A stretch of DNA of 42,740 nucleotides from Salinibacterium sp. (lineage in GTDB: Bacteria > Actinomycetota > Actinomycetes > Actinomycetales > Microbacteriaceae), in NCBI GenBank assembly GCA_025351795.1, contig JANXVG010000064.1, positions 1 through 42,740 of the forward strand, written 5' to 3'. This document shows positions 25,645-33,340 of this stretch, piece after piece (the stretch's first letter is position 1; every line of letters starts with the position of its first letter). A program made the translations under genes and the position numbers. A model generated the notes under the pieces. That model saw only the letters and a list, made by a program, of their open reading frames with translations. It was not told the origin of the DNA and searched no databases.

Positions 25645-26916
25645 CTAGAGCATCGCCATGACGGTTCCCGGATCGGCGAGCATCGAGCCCACGTCGACGA
25701 GGAAGCGCGAGCCCTGCTCACCGTCTACGAGCCGGTGGTCGAACGAGAGGCTCAGGGTCATCACGTCGCGCAGCGCGATCTCGCCGTGGTGCTCCCACGG
25801 CAGACGGCGCACGGCGCCCATCGCGAGGATCGCCGCCTCGCCCGGGTTGAGGATGGGCGTGCCGGCGTCTACCCCGAACACCCCGACGTTCGTGATCGAG
25901 ATCGTGCCACCCGAGAGGGCGGCCCGGGCGGTATCACCCCCGCGCGCCGTCTCGGCGAGGGCCGTGATGGCATCCGTGAGGTCGACGAGCGAGAGCGAAT
26001 CGGCGTCGCGGATGTTCGGCACCATGAGCCCACGCGGCGTCGCGACCGCGATCCCCAGGTTCACATGCCCGAACTGCACGATCTCGCCGGCGGCTTCGTC
26101 CCAGCGGGAATTGACCTCGGGGGTGCGTTTCGCGGCGATGCACATCGCCTTCGCAATCAACGCGAGCATCGTGAGCCGGTGCTCGCGGAACTCCCGCGAC
26201 TCCCGCAGCCGGCCAAGCAACTCACTCGTGGGGGTCACGTCGATCGTGAGAAACTCGGTGACGTGCGGCGCGGTGAACGCGCTCGACACCATCGCCGCCG
26301 CGGTCGCCTTGCGAACGCCCTTAATCGGTACGCGCGACTCTCCCCCGCTGGCCGAGGTTGTCGAGCCCCGCCCGCTGGTCGAGCGTGTCGAGACCGCCGC
26401 CGCTTGCACGTCGTCGCGAGTGACGAGCCCACCCTCCCCGGTGCCCACCACCCGCTCAAGGTCGACGCCGAGGTCCTGGGCGAGCTTGCGCACGGGCGGG
26501 GTAGACATGGGGCGCTCGGCCACAGTAGCGGGCTCGACCACCGAAATGGTCTCGACAAGCTCGACCACCGCCGGGGCCGCGCCGCGCTTCTTGCGCTGCG
26601 GGGTGCCGGTGTCCTCGACCACGGGGCCGTAGCCGACGAGCACGGGCGTGCGTTCAACGGGAGCACCGTCAAACTCCACCTCAAAGGCCGCGATGAGCGC
26701 GCCGACGAGCACCGTCGCCCCCTCCTCGGCGTAGAGCCTGCTCACTACGCCTGCGAAGGGCGACGGCAGTTGCACGATCGCCTTCGCCGTCTCCACCTCC
26801 GCGATCGGCTGGTTGAGTTCGACCGTGTCACCAACGGCGACGTGCCAGGAGACGAGCTCAGACTCGGTGAGTCCCTCGCCGAGGTCGGGCAGGGCGAATT
26901 CCCTCGTAACGGTCAT
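25645..26916 (-). CDS. bkdC: Branched-chain 2-oxoacid dehydrogenase E2 (dihydrolipoyl acyltransferase)
   Basis: 423 residues. One lipoyl domain (1-80) has lipoyl-Lys45 in VETAKAIVQ. A first linker follows, then a peripheral-subunit-binding domain (TPPVRKLAQDLGVDLERVVGTGEGGLVTRDDVQ), a second linker and the catalytic domain with SFDHRLVDGEQG (His394, Asp398). It transfers the acyl group from E1 to CoA, giving isovaleryl-, isobutyryl- or 2-methylbutyryl-CoA. Both linkers contain REP-like repeats in the DNA, encoding VVELVETI and Ser/Thr/Arg-rich stretches. The ATG overlaps the E1 beta stop. Confidence 0.92.
   Translation of the reverse strand: MTVTREFALPDLGEGLTESELVSWHVAVGDTVELNQPIAEVETAKAIVQLPSPFAGVVSRLYAEEGATVLVGALIAAFEVEFDGAPVERTPVLVGYGPVVEDTGTPQRKKRGAAPAVVELVETISVVEPATVAERPMSTPPVRKLAQDLGVDLERVVGTGEGGLVTRDDVQAAAVSTRSTSGRGSTTSASGGESRVPIKGVRKATAAAMVSSAFTAPHVTEFLTIDVTPTSELLGRLRESREFREHRLTMLALIAKAMCIAAKRTPEVNSRWDEAAGEIVQFGHVNLGIAVATPRGLMVPNIRDADSLSLVDLTDAITALAETARGGDTARAALSGGTISITNVGVFGVDAGTPILNPGEAAILAMGAVRRLPWEHHGEIALRDVMTLSLSFDHRLVDGEQGSRFLVDVGSMLADPGTVMAML
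26347..26396. repeat. Two REP-like repeats inside the second E2 linker
   Basis: GCTGGCCGAGGTTGTCGAG at 26347-26365 and GCTGGTCGAGCGTGTCGAG at 26374-26392 are two imperfect copies with a 27-nt period (nine codons). They resemble the CTGGTCGAGCTTGTCGAGACC palindromic repeat that I recall as common between genes in Micrococcales genomes. They encode the flexible linker between binding and catalytic domains. Confidence 0.55.
26546..26570. repeat. REP-like repeat inside the first E2 linker
   Basis: GGTCTCGACAAGCTCGACCA with short flanks is an inverted copy of the 26347-26396 repeat type. A half copy, GGGCTCGACCACCGAAA, lies adjacent at 26530-26546. Read on the coding strand it specifies VVELVETI and SVVEP between the lipoyl and subunit-binding domains. 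Confidence 0.55.
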
Positions 26917-27917
26917 GATGCCACCCATCCGGTGAGCGAGTTCTCGCGACCCATGACGCGGTCCACCGCGTCGAGGATGCGGTCGAGGTCGGGCAGAAAG
27001 TGCTCCTCGAGTTTGGCCGCCGGGTACGGGGTGTCGAATCCCGTCACACGCGCCGGGGCGGCCTCGAGGAAGAAGAAGCAGCGGTCGGTGATGCTCGCGG
27101 CGATCTCCGCTCCGAGCCCGCCGGACTGCGCGGCCTCGTGGGTGATCACGAGCCGGCCGGTGCGTCGTACGGAGGCCTCGACGGTCGGGAAGTCGATCGG
27201 CGAGAGCGAGCGCAAGTCGATCACCTCCACGGAGACGCCGTCGGCGGCGGCGGCCGCGGCGGCGTCCAGCGCGGTCTGCACGAGCGGGCCGTAGGCCACG
27301 AGCGTGACGTCGGTGCCGGGGCGAGCGACACGCGCGGAGGTCATCGGGAGGGTCGCGGCATTTTCGTCGACGTCGCCCTTGGTCCAGTAGCGGCGCTTGG
27401 GTTCGAAGAACAGCACGGGGTCGTCGCAGGCGATCGCCTCGCGGATCATCGAGTGGGCATCCTGCGGGCTTGAGCACGTCACCACGCGCAGCCCGGCGGT
27501 GTGCGCGAAGTACGCCTCAGGCGACTCGGAGTGGTGCTCGACGGCGCCGATGCCCCCACCGTACGGAACCCGGATGGTCAGCGGCATCCGCACCGCGCCG
27601 CCCGTGCGGTAGTGCAGCTTCGCCACTTGCGCGACGATCTGGTCGAAGGCGGGGTAGATGAAGCCGTCGAATTGGATCTCACACACCGGGCGGTAGCCGC
27701 GGAAGGCGAGACCGACCGCCGTGCCGATGATGCCCGACTCGGCGAGCGGGGTGTCCATGACGCGGCTCGCGCCGAACGCGGCCTGCAACCCGTCGGTGAC
27801 GCGGAACACGCCGCCGAGCTTGCCGATGTCTTCGCCGAGCAGCACGACCTTGCCGTCGTCGGCGAGAGCACGGCGCAGGCCCGAGCCGATGGCCTTTGCG
27901 AGAGTGAGCTCGGTCAT
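26913..27917 (-). CDS. bkdB: Branched-chain 2-oxoacid dehydrogenase E1 beta
   Basis: 334 residues. It starts MTELTLAKAIGSGLRRALADDGKVVLLGEDIGKLGGVFRVT, the classic transketolase-like beta opening, continues MDTPLAESGIIGTAVGLAFRGYRPVCEIQF and PYGGGIGAVEHHSESPEAYF, and has the C-terminal transketolase domain (GRLVITHEAAQSGGLGAEIA). With E1 alpha it binds thiamine diphosphate and decarboxylates 2-oxoisocaproate and its relatives. The ATG overlaps the E1 alpha stop by 4 nt, and its own stop overlaps the E2 start. Confidence 0.94.
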   Translation of the reverse strand: MTELTLAKAIGSGLRRALADDGKVVLLGEDIGKLGGVFRVTDGLQAAFGASRVMDTPLAESGIIGTAVGLAFRGYRPVCEIQFDGFIYPAFDQIVAQVAKLHYRTGGAVRMPLTIRVPYGGGIGAVEHHSESPEAYFAHTAGLRVVTCSSPQDAHSMIREAIACDDPVLFFEPKRRYWTKGDVDENAATLPMTSARVARPGTDVTLVAYGPLVQTALDAAAAAAADGVSVEVIDLRSLSPIDFPTVEASVRRTGRLVITHEAAQSGGLGAEIAASITDRCFFFLEAAPARVTGFDTPYPAAKLEEHFLPDLDRILDAVDRVMGRENSLTGWVAS

Positions 27918-29029
27918 TCCATGCTTCTCAGGTAGGCGGCGTACTGGCTCTTCTGGCGGGCGAGCTCTGGGTTCGCGGTCGCGTATACGTGGTCGAAGAC
28001 GCTCAGGGGTGCTGGGTTCTCGAGGCCGAGGCATCCGGCCCGAAACTCGCGCGCGACCTCGTCAGCACGCGCCGCAACGGATGCCCGAGCCTCCTCGGTC
28101 AGCACCCCTTGGCCATCGAGATAGGCCTCGAACCGCGCGATCGGGTCCTTCGCGGCCCACGACTCCCGGTCGATCGGGTCGACGTAGCGGGTCGGATCGT
28201 CGGATGTCGTGTGCGGTCCCATCCGGTACGTCACGGCCTCGATATAGCCGGGGCCACCGCCCGTGCGGGCACGGTCGAGGGCACTGCGCATTACGGCCAT
28301 GACGGCGAGCACGTCGTTGCCGTCGACGCGCACGCTCGGGATGCCGAACCCCGGCGCGCGGTCCGACACCGGTCGCTGCGCCTGCAACCCGACCGGCTCG
28401 GAGATCGCCCACTGGTTGTTCTGGCAGAAGAAGATTACGGGTGCGCGAAAGCTCGCGGCGAAGATCATCGCCTCGGTGACGTCGCCCTCGCTCGTCGCGC
28501 CGTCACCGAAGTAGGCGACCGAGACGGTGTCGACACCGTCTTTGAGGCAACCGAGCGCGTAGCCGGTCGCGTGCAGGGTCTGTGCGCCGATGATGATCGC
28601 CGGGGTCGCGAGGTTGACGTCGAAGGGGTTCCAGCCGCAGAGGGCGGTGCCGCGCCAGACGCGCACGAGGTCGCGCGGTGCAACCCCCCGACAGTACGCG
28701 ACGGCGTTCTCGCGGTAGCTCAGGAACCCGAAGTCATCGTCGCGCAGTGCGCGGGCCGAGCCGACCTGCGCGGCTTCCTGTCCGAGCAGCGGCGGCCACA
28801 GGCCGAGCTCGCCCTGGCGCTGGAGCGCGGTCGCCTCCACGTCGATGCGGCGCACGACCACGAGGTCCTCGTACATCGCGACGAGCTGCCCGGTGGTGAG
28901 GTCGGCGATCCAGGGATCGTACTGCGCGTTCGCGACGCGTTCCCCGGTCGGGGAGATGATCTGCACGAGATCGACGGATTCAAGAGCTCCGAGATCGATA
29001 TTCGTGTCGTGGGACAAGGTTGTGCGCAA
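27914..29029 (-). CDS. bkdA: Branched-chain 2-oxoacid dehydrogenase E1 alpha
   Basis: About 371 residues. The thiamine-diphosphate motif GDGATSEGDVTEAMIFAASF ends in NN (FCQNNQWAIS). YRENAVAYCRG and RMGPHTTSDDPTRY (phosphorylation-loop region of the eukaryotic homologue) are in place. First gene of bkdA-bkdB-bkdC. No ATG is available near the expected N-terminus. TTG at 29029 with GGAG 7 nt upstream is preferred; TTG at 29080 is an alternative. E3 is not encoded here and is presumably shared with other 2-oxoacid dehydrogenases. Confidence 0.92.
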   Translation of the reverse strand: MRTTLSHDTNIDLGALESVDLVQIISPTGERVANAQYDPWIADLTTGQLVAMYEDLVVVRRIDVEATALQRQGELGLWPPLLGQEAAQVGSARALRDDDFGFLSYRENAVAYCRGVAPRDLVRVWRGTALCGWNPFDVNLATPAIIIGAQTLHATGYALGCLKDGVDTVSVAYFGDGATSEGDVTEAMIFAASFRAPVIFFCQNNQWAISEPVGLQAQRPVSDRAPGFGIPSVRVDGNDVLAVMAVMRSALDRARTGGGPGYIEAVTYRMGPHTTSDDPTRYVDPIDRESWAAKDPIARFEAYLDGQGVLTEEARASVAARADEVAREFRAGCLGLENPAPLSVFDHVYATANPELARQKSQYAAYLRSME

Positions 29030-29087
29030 CGCCGACTCCGATTCCCGCGACCTTCGGCTGGTGAGCCCCCGAGCGCGCAATCTATGA

Positions 29088-29115
29088 CAACCGTGGTTGG
29101 TAAACCGCTGGTTGG
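29088..29115. promoter_or_regulatory. Adjacent AACC/GGTT palindromes between bkdA and the FAD dehydrogenase
   Basis: CAACCGTGGTTG (29088-29099) is immediately followed by AACCGCTGGTT (29103-29113), and GGTTGG recurs at 29095 and 29110. The pair sits in the 204-bp divergent gap, close to the bkdA start, where an operon regulator would bind. No promoter boxes are clear enough to call. Confidence 0.4.
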
Positions 29116-29233
29116 CCCCGGGCGACGGTGCCCGGTGTTAGATAGACCGTAGTTTGCGCGGCCGGTGAAATCAACACAGCGCGCTGTGAATCCCCGCGAA
29201 GCTACGTTTCCTCACGAACAAGGGAGTTCCCGG

Positions 29234-30895
29234 ATGCCTAGTGAAACAGCCCAACCAGTCGCCCTCATCATCGGCGCTGGCCTAGCTGGCCTGGTCGCCG
29301 CGGCAGAACTCGTCGCAGTCGGTAAGCGTGTAACCGTCGTCGAACAGGAGCCGGAAGCCAGCTTCGGCGGGCAGGCGTGGTGGTCATTCGGTGGCCTGTT
29401 TCTCGTCGACTCACCCGAGCAACGCCGCCTGGGAATCAAAGATTCTCTCGAGTTGGCTCGGCAGGACTGGGCCGGATCGGCCGGATTCGATCGCGAAGAA
29501 GACTCCTGGCCACAGAAGTGGGCCGAGGCGTACCTCCAGTTCGCCGCGGGCGAGAAGCGCACCTGGTTGGCCGAGCGTGGGGTCACATTCTTCCCGGTCG
29601 TGGGGTGGGCCGAGCGTGGCGGCTACACGGCGATGGGGCACGGCAACTCGGTTCCGCGATTCCATATCACGTGGGGCACCGGCCCCGGCATCCTCGAACC
29701 GTTTATCGCGATCGTGCGACAGGGCGTCACCGATGGACTTGTGACCCTCAAATTTCGTCATCGCGTCGACGAACTGGTTGTCGAAGGGTGCGCAGTTGTC
29801 GGCGCGCGCGGCGTCATTCTTGCCCCCGATTCCGCCGAGCGGGGTGCACCCAGCAACCGTGAGGTTGCTGCCGAATTCGACATCCGCGCCGAAGCAACGC
29901 TCGTCACGAGTGGCGGCATCGGCGGCAACCACGACCTCGTGCGCGCGCAGTGGCCCCCGCGGATGGGCGCCGCTCCGCAGAATATGCTCAGCGGTGTTCC
30001 CGCGCACGTTGACGGACGCATGCTGGCAATTAGCGAGACGGCTGGCGCACATCTCATCAACGGCGACCGCATGTGGCACTACGTGGAGGGTATCGAGAAC
30101 TATGCGCCGGTGTGGGCGAAGCACGGCATCCGCATCCTTCCCGGGCCCTCGAGCATCTGGCTCGATGCGACCGGTACACGCTTGCCGGTTCCGCTGTTCC
30201 CCGGTTTCGACACGCTCGGCACACTCGAACACATTGTGTCGACCGGTTACGACTACTCGTGGTTCGTACTGACGCAGAAGATCATCGAGAAGGAATTCGC
30301 CCTCTCCGGAAGTGAGCAAAACCCCGACCTCACCGGCAAAAGCGTGCGCGAACTGCTGCGCCAGCGCCTCGGAAAAGGTGCAACGGAACCAGTCGAGGCA
30401 TTCAAAGCCAAGGGCGCAGACTTCGTCGTCGCCGACACTCTCGACGAACTCATCGCCGGCATGCAGAAACTCTCACCACAGGCCAGGATCGATGCCACTC
30501 ACGTCCGCCTCGAGATTGAGGCTCGCGATCGCGAGCTGGCCAATCCGTTCTCCAAAGATGCGCAAATCAACGCGATTCGTCAGGCCCGCCATTACCTGGG
30601 CGACAAGCTCATTCGTGTCGCACAGCCACACCGCATTCTCGACCCGAAAGCCCGGCCCCTGATCGCGGTGAAGCTGCACATCCTGACGCGCAAGAGTCTC
30701 GGTGGAATCGAAACAGATTTATCTGGCCGAGCGCTCGCAGCATCCGGAGACCCCATCCCTGGCCTCTATGCGGCCGGCGAGGCCAGCGGATTCGGGGGAG
30801 GTGGCATGCACGGTTATCGCTCGCTCGAGGGCACATTCCTCGGCGGCTGCCTCTTCAGCGGCCGTGAGGCCGGTCGCGCCATCGCCGCGCTGTGA
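29234..30895 (+). CDS. FAD-binding dehydrogenase (flavoprotein, ketosteroid-dehydrogenase / fumarate-reductase-like fold)
   Basis: 553 residues. The N-terminal dinucleotide fold is ALIIGAGLAGLVAAAELVAVGKRVTVVEQE. GGQAWWSFGGLFLVDSPEQRRLGI, GHGNSVPRFHITWGTGPG and LVTSGGIGGNHDLVRAQWP follow, and the C-terminal FAD segment is GLYAAGEASGFGGGGMHGYRSLEGTFLGGCLFSGR. This is the widespread family annotated only as putative FAD-binding dehydrogenase, related to 3-ketosteroid dehydrogenases. The substrate is unknown. The ATG at 29234 has AGGGAG 8 nt upstream. It appears to be transcribed alone. Confidence 0.88.
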   Translation: MPSETAQPVALIIGAGLAGLVAAAELVAVGKRVTVVEQEPEASFGGQAWWSFGGLFLVDSPEQRRLGIKDSLELARQDWAGSAGFDREEDSWPQKWAEAYLQFAAGEKRTWLAERGVTFFPVVGWAERGGYTAMGHGNSVPRFHITWGTGPGILEPFIAIVRQGVTDGLVTLKFRHRVDELVVEGCAVVGARGVILAPDSAERGAPSNREVAAEFDIRAEATLVTSGGIGGNHDLVRAQWPPRMGAAPQNMLSGVPAHVDGRMLAISETAGAHLINGDRMWHYVEGIENYAPVWAKHGIRILPGPSSIWLDATGTRLPVPLFPGFDTLGTLEHIVSTGYDYSWFVLTQKIIEKEFALSGSEQNPDLTGKSVRELLRQRLGKGATEPVEAFKAKGADFVVADTLDELIAGMQKLSPQARIDATHVRLEIEARDRELANPFSKDAQINAIRQARHYLGDKLIRVAQPHRILDPKARPLIAVKLHILTRKSLGGIETDLSGRALAASGDPIPGLYAAGEASGFGGGGMHGYRSLEGTFLGGCLFSGREAGRAIAAL

Positions 30896-30960
30896 ACCAC
30901 CACTGGTTACACTCGGCTGAGCGCACATCGTTGACTGCGAACGAATCAAGGACGGGCCTG

Positions 30961-31086
30961 ATGACCGAGTGGAATGGCACGATCAACGCGGAATTTCGCG
31001 CCGATAATGGCCGCGGCGGCGGCCCATTCGCGGGCGCGAACCTGGGTCTCTCGACCACAACCGGTGCCAGCTCGGGCGCGCGCTGA
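30961..31086 (+). pseudogene. N-terminal remnant of an F420/deazaflavin-dependent nitroreductase-family protein
   Basis: 41 codons reading MTEWNGTINAEFRADNGRGG, then GPFAGANLGLSTTTGASSGAR and a stop. This matches the start of DUF385 / deazaflavin-dependent nitroreductases (NxxIIxEFRANxGxVGGPFxGAPLLLLTTTGAxSG), which normally continue for another 90 or so residues. Nothing resembling the rest follows in any frame up to 31154. An AAGGACGGG element still precedes the ATG, so the front of the gene is intact and the body has been lost. Confidence 0.6.
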
Positions 31087-31154
31087 CTCGCCCGCGCTGA
31101 CTACGCCCACCGAACCCTGGCCAACGTGGCTCGCACCCTCCGACCGAAGGAAGA

Positions 31155-31763
31155 ATGATGACTATCTCAACTCCGATCACCCCAGCTGGCTGGTATCCCG
31201 ATCCGGCCGGCTCACCGCGCAGCCGCTGGTGGGACGGCGCGCAATGGTCCGAGCACTTCTACGACCCGGCAACAGGCGTTCCCGCGCAGGGATTGACGGC
31301 TCCTGACGGCATTGCCGTGTGGACGCCGTGGATTTGGCTCATCATCTTCCTGCCGCTGCTCTCGCTGTCGTCATTGTTCAGCATCGATCTGTCTGGATAC
31401 CTGCGCGCAGCGGCATCGGGCTCCACAAGCTCAAGTCTTGCGATGATGAGTTCGCCCGGATACCTGTTAAGCGTCTTCGGTGGCTGGGGCATCTACGCGT
31501 TGTGCGCCCTGTTCGCATTCCTCGACTGGCGTCAATTGAAGGCTGTCGGAGTTGCCCGACCGTTCCACTTCGCGTGGGTGTTCCTCTACTCGCCGGTCTA
31601 CGCGATTGGGCGCTCAGTGGTGGTTCGCCGTCGCACGGGGCGCGGAATCGCCACGATGTGGGCGCAGATTGCGGTCATCGTGGCAATACTCGCCATCTCG
31701 ATAGGGTGGACCGGGTACGTGTTTTCGGTGATCTTCCAGAGTCTGTCGAACTACCGTTACTAG
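31155..31763 (+). CDS. DUF2510 membrane protein
   Basis: 202 residues. The DUF2510 module GWYPDPAGSPRSRWWDGAQWSEHF (residues 12-35) is followed by a short linker and about four hydrophobic helices, starting with WTPWIWLIIFLPLLSLSSLF and ending with AQIAVIVAILAISIGW. An Arg-rich loop (VVVRRRTGRG) separates the last two. Function is unknown. GGAAG precedes tandem ATG codons at 31155 and 31158. Its TAG stop shares the palindrome CTAG with the stop of the convergent gene. Confidence 0.8.
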   Translation: MMTISTPITPAGWYPDPAGSPRSRWWDGAQWSEHFYDPATGVPAQGLTAPDGIAVWTPWIWLIIFLPLLSLSSLFSIDLSGYLRAAASGSTSSSLAMMSSPGYLLSVFGGWGIYALCALFAFLDWRQLKAVGVARPFHFAWVFLYSPVYAIGRSVVVRRRTGRGIATMWAQIAVIVAILAISIGWTGYVFSVIFQSLSNYRY

Positions 31764-32437
31764 CGCGCGAGTGTCCATGCCGTGCGCTTGACCAACACAT
31801 GCCCGCGCCGGGACGTGAGCCTCGTCCACGGGCCGGTTTCATAGATAGACACAGTCTCGCCCTCGGCGAGAAACCCCAGGCTGAGTGCGGCGAAGCCTGC
31901 GCCGGCCGGCACGTGCTCGAGCCCGGCGATCGGCCTGCCCCACACCTCAGAGCGCACGCGATGAACAATTTGCTCGCCCGTACCAGTGGGAATGGCGGTC
32001 GCAACCTCATCGATGCCTGAGCGAGCAACGGAATCCAACAAATCACTCGTGGTCGCGGAGACTGCCGTCCACCCGCCACGCGGGGGTGATATCGCCGCCC
32101 AGGTAACCGTGTGCACTTCCATCGGGAGGTTCACGGTGACGAGAGCAGCGGCATCCACGATCTCGGACTGCGCACGCTCGAGCCGCATGATGAGCGATTG
32201 CACGGGCACGACCGAGTCGAACGCGTCGTCGTTGGTCAGCGCAAACGTGCGGAGGCCGAGCACCGTCGGGCTCTCATCGAGGAGGCCGGCGGGATACAGC
32301 ACGGCGACGTAGACCGCGAGCACTCCCGATGCGGCAATCAAGCGCACCGAGCCGTCCTCGATGCGCCCGGCGCGTCCGAGAAAGGTGTGCAGGTCGCCGA
32401 GTGCGAGGGAATCAATAAGGGTGATTGTGCGGCTCAT
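31760..32437 (-). CDS. Conserved hypothetical protein
   Basis: 225 residues without signal peptide or clear membrane helix. Segments such as MSRTITLIDSLALGDLHTFLGRAGRIEDGSVRLIAASGVLAVYVAVLYP and GLEHVPAGAGFAALSLGFLAEGETV look like a compact alpha/beta protein. I recognise the type as a hypothetical shared by actinobacteria, with no known function. The start codon lies 20 bp from that of divergent tesB. A TAGTTT box 8 nt upstream suggests a leaderless mRNA. Confidence 0.78.
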   Translation of the reverse strand: MSRTITLIDSLALGDLHTFLGRAGRIEDGSVRLIAASGVLAVYVAVLYPAGLLDESPTVLGLRTFALTNDDAFDSVVPVQSLIMRLERAQSEIVDAAALVTVNLPMEVHTVTWAAISPPRGGWTAVSATTSDLLDSVARSGIDEVATAIPTGTGEQIVHRVRSEVWGRPIAGLEHVPAGAGFAALSLGFLAEGETVSIYETGPWTRLTSRRGHVLVKRTAWTLAR

Positions 32438-32444
32438 CGCGTTC

Positions 32445-32451
32445 TAAACTA
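32445..32451. promoter_or_regulatory. Shared bidirectional -10 element TAAACTA
   Basis: On the plus strand TAAACT (32445-32450) is 7 nt before the tesB ATG (32458). On the minus strand the same bases read TAGTTT (32451-32446), 8 nt before the ATG of the divergent gene (32437). Neither start has a ribosome-binding site. One AT-rich heptamer thus appears to serve as -10 for two leaderless transcripts. Confidence 0.55.
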
Positions 32452-32457
32452 CAGGGC

Positions 32458-33327
32458 ATGAGCGACCCACTATCCGGCCTCCTCGCAGCGCTCGACCTCA
32501 CAGACACCGGCGCACGCACTAACGAAGATATTTTTACCGGGCCCAGCCAGTGGATGCCGCAGGGCAGAGTCTTCGGGGGGCAGGTACTCGCCCAGTCCAT
32601 AGTTGCGGCCCAGCGTACGATCGTCGAGGATCGCACCGTGCATTCCATGCACGGATACTTCCTACGGCCCGGCAACGTCGAGTTGCCGATCACCTTCTCT
32701 GTCGACCGCATTCACGACGGTCGGTCGTTCTCAACGCGCCGCACGCAGGCCTACCAGGACGGCCTGCCCATCCTCTCCGCCATCATGTCTTTCCAGAACG
32801 ACGATCCCGGCCTCGACCACCAGATCCAGATGCCCTCGGACATACCTGACCCAGAATCGCTTCCGACAACTGCGGATGTTCTCGCTGACCTCGATCATCC
32901 GGTGGCCCGCCTCTGGTCGAATGAGCGCCCCTTCGACATGCGCCACATTCCGTCGCCCATCTACCTCTCCGTCGAGGGGCCACACGTCGCGCATCAGGCG
33001 GTGTGGATGAAAGCCGTCGGCCAGCTGCCCGATGACCCGAATCTGCACCGCGCCGCCCTCGCCTATGCGAGTGATTACTCGATTCTGGAATCAATCTTCA
33101 GACGTCACGGCATTGCATGGATCACCCCGGGACTCAAAGCAGCGAGTCTCGACCACGCGATGTGGTGGCACCGTTTCGGCCGCGTCGATGAGTGGATGCT
33201 GTACGTGCAGGAGTCGCCGAATGCGATCGGCGGTCGCGGGCTTGCCCTCGGCCGCATCTACAGTAGGAATGGCCTGCTGCTCGCAAGCGTCGCTCAGGAA
33301 GGAATGATTCGGGTGCCACGACCATGA
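32458..33327 (+). CDS. tesB: Acyl-CoA thioesterase II
   Basis: 289 residues forming a double-hotdog TesB. The N-terminal hotdog has GRVFGGQVLAQSIVAAQRT, HSMHGYFLRPG and VDRIHDGRSFSTRR; the C-terminal hotdog has LAYASDYSILE (catalytic Asp), SLDHAMWWH and LYVQESPNAIGGRGLALGRIYSRNG. It hydrolyses medium- and long-chain acyl-CoA. The ATG at 32458 is chosen; an in-frame GTG at 32425 would lie inside the divergent gene. A DinB-like gene follows 13 nt later. Confidence 0.93.
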   Translation: MSDPLSGLLAALDLTDTGARTNEDIFTGPSQWMPQGRVFGGQVLAQSIVAAQRTIVEDRTVHSMHGYFLRPGNVELPITFSVDRIHDGRSFSTRRTQAYQDGLPILSAIMSFQNDDPGLDHQIQMPSDIPDPESLPTTADVLADLDHPVARLWSNERPFDMRHIPSPIYLSVEGPHVAHQAVWMKAVGQLPDDPNLHRAALAYASDYSILESIFRRHGIAWITPGLKAASLDHAMWWHRFGRVDEWMLYVQESPNAIGGRGLALGRIYSRNGLLLASVAQEGMIRVPRP

Positions 33328-33340
33328 ACCAGAACAGACT

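Noticed and set aside
29080-29080. TTG at 29080 as the bkdA start
   Set aside because: It lacks a ribosome-binding site, and the extra 17 residues are Arg/Ser-rich and unlike E1 alpha proteins. TTG at 29029 has GGAG at 7 nt.
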